Origin: JAPOXR01 sp965199765
GTDB taxonomy: Bacteria; Pseudomonadota; Alphaproteobacteria; Rhodobacterales; Rhodobacteraceae
Reading direction: 5' to 3'
Length of the DNA stretch: 64,000 bases
NCBI GenBank assembly: GCA_965199765.1
Contig: CBDATC010000002.1
Span: forward strand, 620,001-684,000
Shown here: positions 62,406-64,000 of the stretch, in pieces
Layout of the letters: every line of letters starts with the position of its first letter
Position numbering within the stretch: position 1 is the first letter of the stretch
Translations under genes and position numbers: made by a program
Notes under the pieces: model-generated
What the model was told of the DNA's origin: nothing
Database searches by the model: none
What the model saw: only the letters and a program-made list of their open reading frames with translations

Positions 62406-63197
62406 AAAGTTGAGATTTCGGAATGGATTTTGGCGGCTTTCATGCCCTTCATACTTCCAGTATCCACGGAATAGCTTGCGCAGGTTTCCAAGGTCGCGAT
62501 CTAGGCTATTTCCTGACAGGGGACGGCTTCCATCGGTCGGTCGCAGACGGTCAGACCACCAATTTTAGAACTTACGGGCATAGTCTCGATTGATCTTGTG
62601 CATCGGAAAGTCATCCACCACCTGCACGAAGTTGCTGACGGCTCGTTTTTTCGCCTTGCGCCAAGACTGAACTTGCGTCTCCGACTTACCGATCTGGTCT
62701 GACACAGCAATCTCAGAGAACTGTATTTCGAGGGCTTGCGAGATTTTTATGTCTGGTGGCGATACCGTGCCAAGTTCTGCATCCGCTTCCGATTTATCAG
62801 GCGCATTGCGAACCGGGATTGCGCTCAATCTGTCCAAAATGTCGGCTACATCTTCCTGTGCCGCGATTTCTTGAACGGGCGTATACATGAACCCCTTCGC
62901 CATCGTCCGTTGTCTGGCGGCTTGATACTCGTGTATCGCGCGACGGGTTTGCTTACTCACCGAGTTAGTGCCTGTTAACCCCTGACCGCTGATGAAAACT
63001 GTCGCCCAAAACTGTTCGTCTGCCTCTACAAGCGCGTCCCTTCGCGCACGCGCAACTTCCAATGAATCTGTTTTAAGTGACTTTCGGATTATGCCGCGCG
63101 GATCGAAATCCGCATATTCGAACGGCACACGGCGCACATAGTGCCATCTATTTCTGCGCCGGTACAGGTGTTGATTCAGGTCTCTCATGACCGCCAT
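62406..63197 (-). pseudogene. Tyrosine recombinase (integrase), broken N-terminal part
   Basis: From ATG 63197 (GAGG seven bases upstream) the protein starts MAVMRDLNQHLYRRRNRWHY and RRVPFEYADFDPRG, as in alphaproteobacterial DUF6538-type phage-like integrases. A TAA at 62565-62567 stops it after 210 codons, but the same frame continues NWWSDRLRP, PLSGNSLDRDLGNLRKLF and YWKYEG...NPFRNLNF, the core-binding domain of these integrases. It is cut at about 62406 before the catalytic domain (R-H-R-Y), so it cannot recombine. Confidence 0.82.
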
Positions 63198-63323
63198 AAT
63201 GTACCTCGATTTGTTACACAAAATCGAAGGTGATTACGGGGTCTAGTGACCTACAGGGTGATAAATTCAGTAATTACAATAACTTAAAAAGTCTGCTTTC
63301 TGAATTTATGGTGCGGCCGAGAT

Positions 63324-63610
63324 GTGGTGATCGACGGAACGGACGGCAAAGTGGCCTATGGCAATATCGGCCCAAGCGACCGGCTGGTGGATTTTGAAAA
63401 AGGCACGATCATTACTGCTCATCCCGCATCGCATACACCCCGTCCATCAGACATCAGGATCAATGAAATTGCCGATAACCATGGCGGTATCTACAGTGCC
63501 GCGACACATCTGGCGGAAGCGCCGAGCGCAAACGAGGAATATATCAAAGCCCATATCCGTCGTCTTGAAGCGATGCGAAAGGCGGGCGTCTCAGTGGTGC
63601 GGAATCAAGC
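63324..63610 (+). pseudogene. DUF3363 relaxase (RlxS-like), internal remnant 2
   Basis: A fragment reading VIDGTDGKVAYGNIG, then RPSDIRINEIADNHGGIY, HLAEAPSANEEYIKAHIRRL and EAMRKAGVS, which fits the middle of DUF3363 relaxases. Its part RINEIADNHGGIYSAATHLAEAP overlaps and resembles remnant 1 (RINEIVDKHGG...), so the two come from two copies. The frame after about 63610 no longer resembles a relaxase, and no N-terminal nuclease domain is present. Confidence 0.75.
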
Positions 63611-64000
63611 ATCAAATAGACTTCGTCAACTGAAAACGAACCCAAGATCCGAACACCGGCAAGCCCCTGATTACCCATCACAATCAGACTTCAAATATCA
63701 TCAGGACCGTAAGGAACCAAAGCACCCTCGCAATCTGTTATCGTAGGAATATTGCCCATCTTCCAACCGATATCGCACGGCAAGCCACACAATTGGAAAG
63801 CCAGCCTTGCGGCTGAACTTTGTTTACCTTCGGAAGTGTTGCGAGGACCCGAATCAACTTGCTCAGATTATACGGCGGACAAGCCGCCGTGATCGCGGCG
63901 CAGAGTTTGGAATCCCGCTCTCCCCCTGCCTTCCCCGGAAACATGCGTTTTTTGGGGTATGGTGTGGATTGCAGACACTGGGGAACTGATCGGAAGACGG
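63611..64000. other. Right edge, no recognised gene
   Basis: Open frames here are short and unrelated to anything I recognise. The island probably continues beyond the window. Confidence 0.45.

Noticed and set aside
62262..62474. C-terminal half of the 161-codon frame starting at 61989
   Set aside because: After VPS the frame has no similarity to the nuclease and overlaps repeat B and integrase sequence on the other strand.
1..64000. CRISPR array
   Set aside because: No series of regularly spaced identical repeats was found; the repeats present are pairs only.
1..64000. rRNA genes or additional tRNAs
   Set aside because: Only the tRNA-Ser at 50.6 kb shows cloverleaf structure; nothing resembling rRNA was seen.
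50596..64000. A second copy of the tRNA-Ser 3' end as right attachment site
   Set aside because: No second GTTCGAATCCCACC-like stretch was found to the right, so the island's far end is either outside the window or lost.

Overview
The window reads as a piece of an alphaproteobacterial chromosome. The general L-amino-acid transporter aapJQMP, the dacC-tmk-holB-tatD-MBL housekeeping run, a long trifunctional-type PutA without an N-terminal ribbon-helix-helix domain, and the pobA and TRAP families all point there. Base composition looks balanced by eye. No rRNA, ribosomal protein or other strong taxonomic marker is present, so the order (Hyphomicrobiales, Rhodobacterales or a related lineage) is left open.

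From 1 to 10.8 kb lies an amino-acid uptake and hydroxyproline region. An unidentified gene runs off the left edge, followed by aapP-aapM-aapQ-aapJ on the minus strand. Next come a Cys/Cys proline-racemase-family enzyme (probable 4-hydroxyproline 2-epimerase), a GntR regulator, two dihydrodipicolinate-synthase-family lyases and an aldehyde dehydrogenase. With the FAD D-amino-acid dehydrogenase at 11.9-13.1 kb these give every step from trans-4-hydroxy-L-proline to 2-oxoglutarate. The word ACAGTGTCGAC occurs in front of two of these units and a related site precedes a third, so it is a candidate GntR operator.

From 29.6 kb down to 10.9 kb on the minus strand runs one continuous co-directional block: XRE-cupin regulator, oligopeptide ABC transporter (dppA-B-C-D-F), a GAF protein, HyuA, HyuB, an Asp/Glu/hydantoin racemase, a second HyuB, PutA, a D-amino-acid dehydrogenase and a Ser/Cys proline-racemase homologue. 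The first nine genes mostly overlap by 1-11 bases. I infer a dedicated route that imports a cyclic or blocked proline-type compound, opens it with the ATP-dependent HyuA/HyuB enzyme, interconverts stereoisomers and oxidises the released amino acid. This is the best candidate in the window for an undescribed pathway.

From 30.4 to 45.9 kb are assorted catabolic and uptake genes: a homodimeric pyruvate-dehydrogenase-E1-like enzyme, a MetE-C-like methyltransferase, 4-hydroxybenzoate hydroxylase (pobA), a TRAP transporter (dctPQM), an exported alpha/beta hydrolase broken by a stop codon just after its signal peptide, a 3-hydroxyisobutyrate-dehydrogenase-family oxidoreductase, a polyamine-type ABC transporter (potD, an unusually long potB, potC) and an AEC carrier. 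From 45.9 to 50.5 kb is the housekeeping block MBL-tatD-holB-tmk-dacC, without metG in the gap where many relatives carry it.

A tRNA-Ser(TGA) at 50.6 kb marks the edge of a decaying mobile region that continues to the end of the window. It holds a DUF4143 ATPase, fragments of ISNCY-type and IS4-type transposases, an AbiEi/AbiEii pair with a stop in the toxin, an intact HipBA, an intact ParS/RES pair, a truncated nuclease with an altered catalytic residue, a tyrosine integrase with a stop codon, and two separate remnants of a DUF3363 relaxase. The potA ATPase, the missing partner of potDBC, also sits inside this region. Toxin-antitoxin genes are the best preserved parts of the island, while its transfer and integration genes are ruined.
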